Source of the DNA: Caulobacteraceae bacterium
Lineage (GTDB): Bacteria; Pseudomonadota; Alphaproteobacteria; Caulobacterales; Caulobacteraceae
Length of the DNA stretch: 33,606 bases
Reading direction: 5' to 3'
NCBI GenBank assembly: GCA_947476325.1
Contig: CANJPZ010000025.1
Span: forward strand, 1 to 33,606
Part shown: positions 33,532 to 33,606 of the stretch, piece after piece
How positions within the stretch are numbered: position 1 is the stretch's first letter
How the letters are laid out: each line of letters opens with the position of its first letter
Notes under the pieces: generated by a model
The model's database searches: none
What the model saw: only the letters and a program-made list of their open reading frames with translations
Told to the model about the DNA's origin: nothing
Made by a program: the position numbers and the translations under genes

Positions 33532-33606
33532 TTAGGCTGCGATTTTTCGGTGTTGCAAGCGCCGATGTTCGATGGTCTGCCGTTTGATGCTGGCCCGCTG
33601 GCGCAG
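33532..33606 (-). CDS. Possible C-terminal end of an unidentified, transposase-like gene
   Basis: On the minus strand the edge frame reads LRQRASIKRQTIEHRRLQHR and stops at TAA (33532-33534). The strongly basic end resembles the C-terminus of some insertion-sequence transposases, but 24 residues are too few for identification. An alternative on the plus strand starts at 33565 (MFDGLPFDAGPLAQ) and is equally unproven. Confidence 0.22.
   Translation of the reverse strand: MRQRASIKRQTIEHRRLQHRKIAA

Noticed and set aside
1-33606. CRISPR array, prophage, tRNA or rRNA genes
   Set aside because: No regularly spaced repeats, phage structural genes, or tRNA or rRNA-like sequences were noticed on either strand.

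Overview
The window is high-GC chromosomal DNA from an alphaproteobacterium of the order Caulobacterales. A Caulobacter- or Phenylobacterium-like organism fits best. The basis is the gene set and order: flgF-flgG-flgA-flgH, fliL-fliM, flgB-flgC-fliE, and fliQ-fliR-flhB followed directly by cckA, then recA and alaS. CtrA-type TTAA motifs and a sigma-54 promoter at flagellar operon starts, and a GAAC-N7-GAAC SOS box at recA, support this. The species is inferred, not proven.

Layout. (1) 100-5230 is an exported organophosphate-degrading cluster: a PI-PLC-like phospholipase and a Tat-exported phosphocholine-type phospholipase C (minus strand, overlapping), divergent from a PafA-type alkaline phosphatase. 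(2) 5227-18921+ is a large flagellar region of several operons. flgFGAH (minus) makes the distal rod and the L/P rings. fliL-fliM-DUF6468-MotE-like-TPR (plus) covers motor and stator functions plus poorly described accessories. A TlpA-like thioredoxin gene follows. fliO-fliP (minus) faces flgB-flgC-fliE (plus) across a perfect CtrA box. fliQ-fliR-flhB (plus) completes the export gate. (3) cckA, the hybrid kinase that feeds phosphate to CtrA, lies 57 nt behind flhB. The regulator of the flagellar class II promoters is therefore next to its own targets. (4) A small response-regulator gene, convergent with cckA, carries an in-frame amber codon directly after its conserved Lys-Pro. It shares an upstream region with recA. 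(5) recA, a terminator, an 8-bp tandem repeat and alaS follow. (6) On the minus strand are a DUF3828-like secreted protein, icd and a JmjC/cupin-like protein. (7) On the plus strand are three exported proteins: a lipoprotein cupredoxin, an uncharacterised Gly/Ala-rich protein and a PQQ beta-propeller protein resembling polyvinyl alcohol dehydrogenase without a haem domain. (8) The last ~200 bases are AT-richer and may enter a mobile element.

Most genes are standard Caulobacterales core genes. The items most worth a second look are the amber-interrupted response regulator, the three convergent gene pairs that each share a CTAG overlap, the regulatory architecture around flgF/fliL and fliO/flgB, the DUF6468/MotE/TPR accessory block, and the putative periplasmic redox cluster near the right end. 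I did not find a clearly new multi-gene system.
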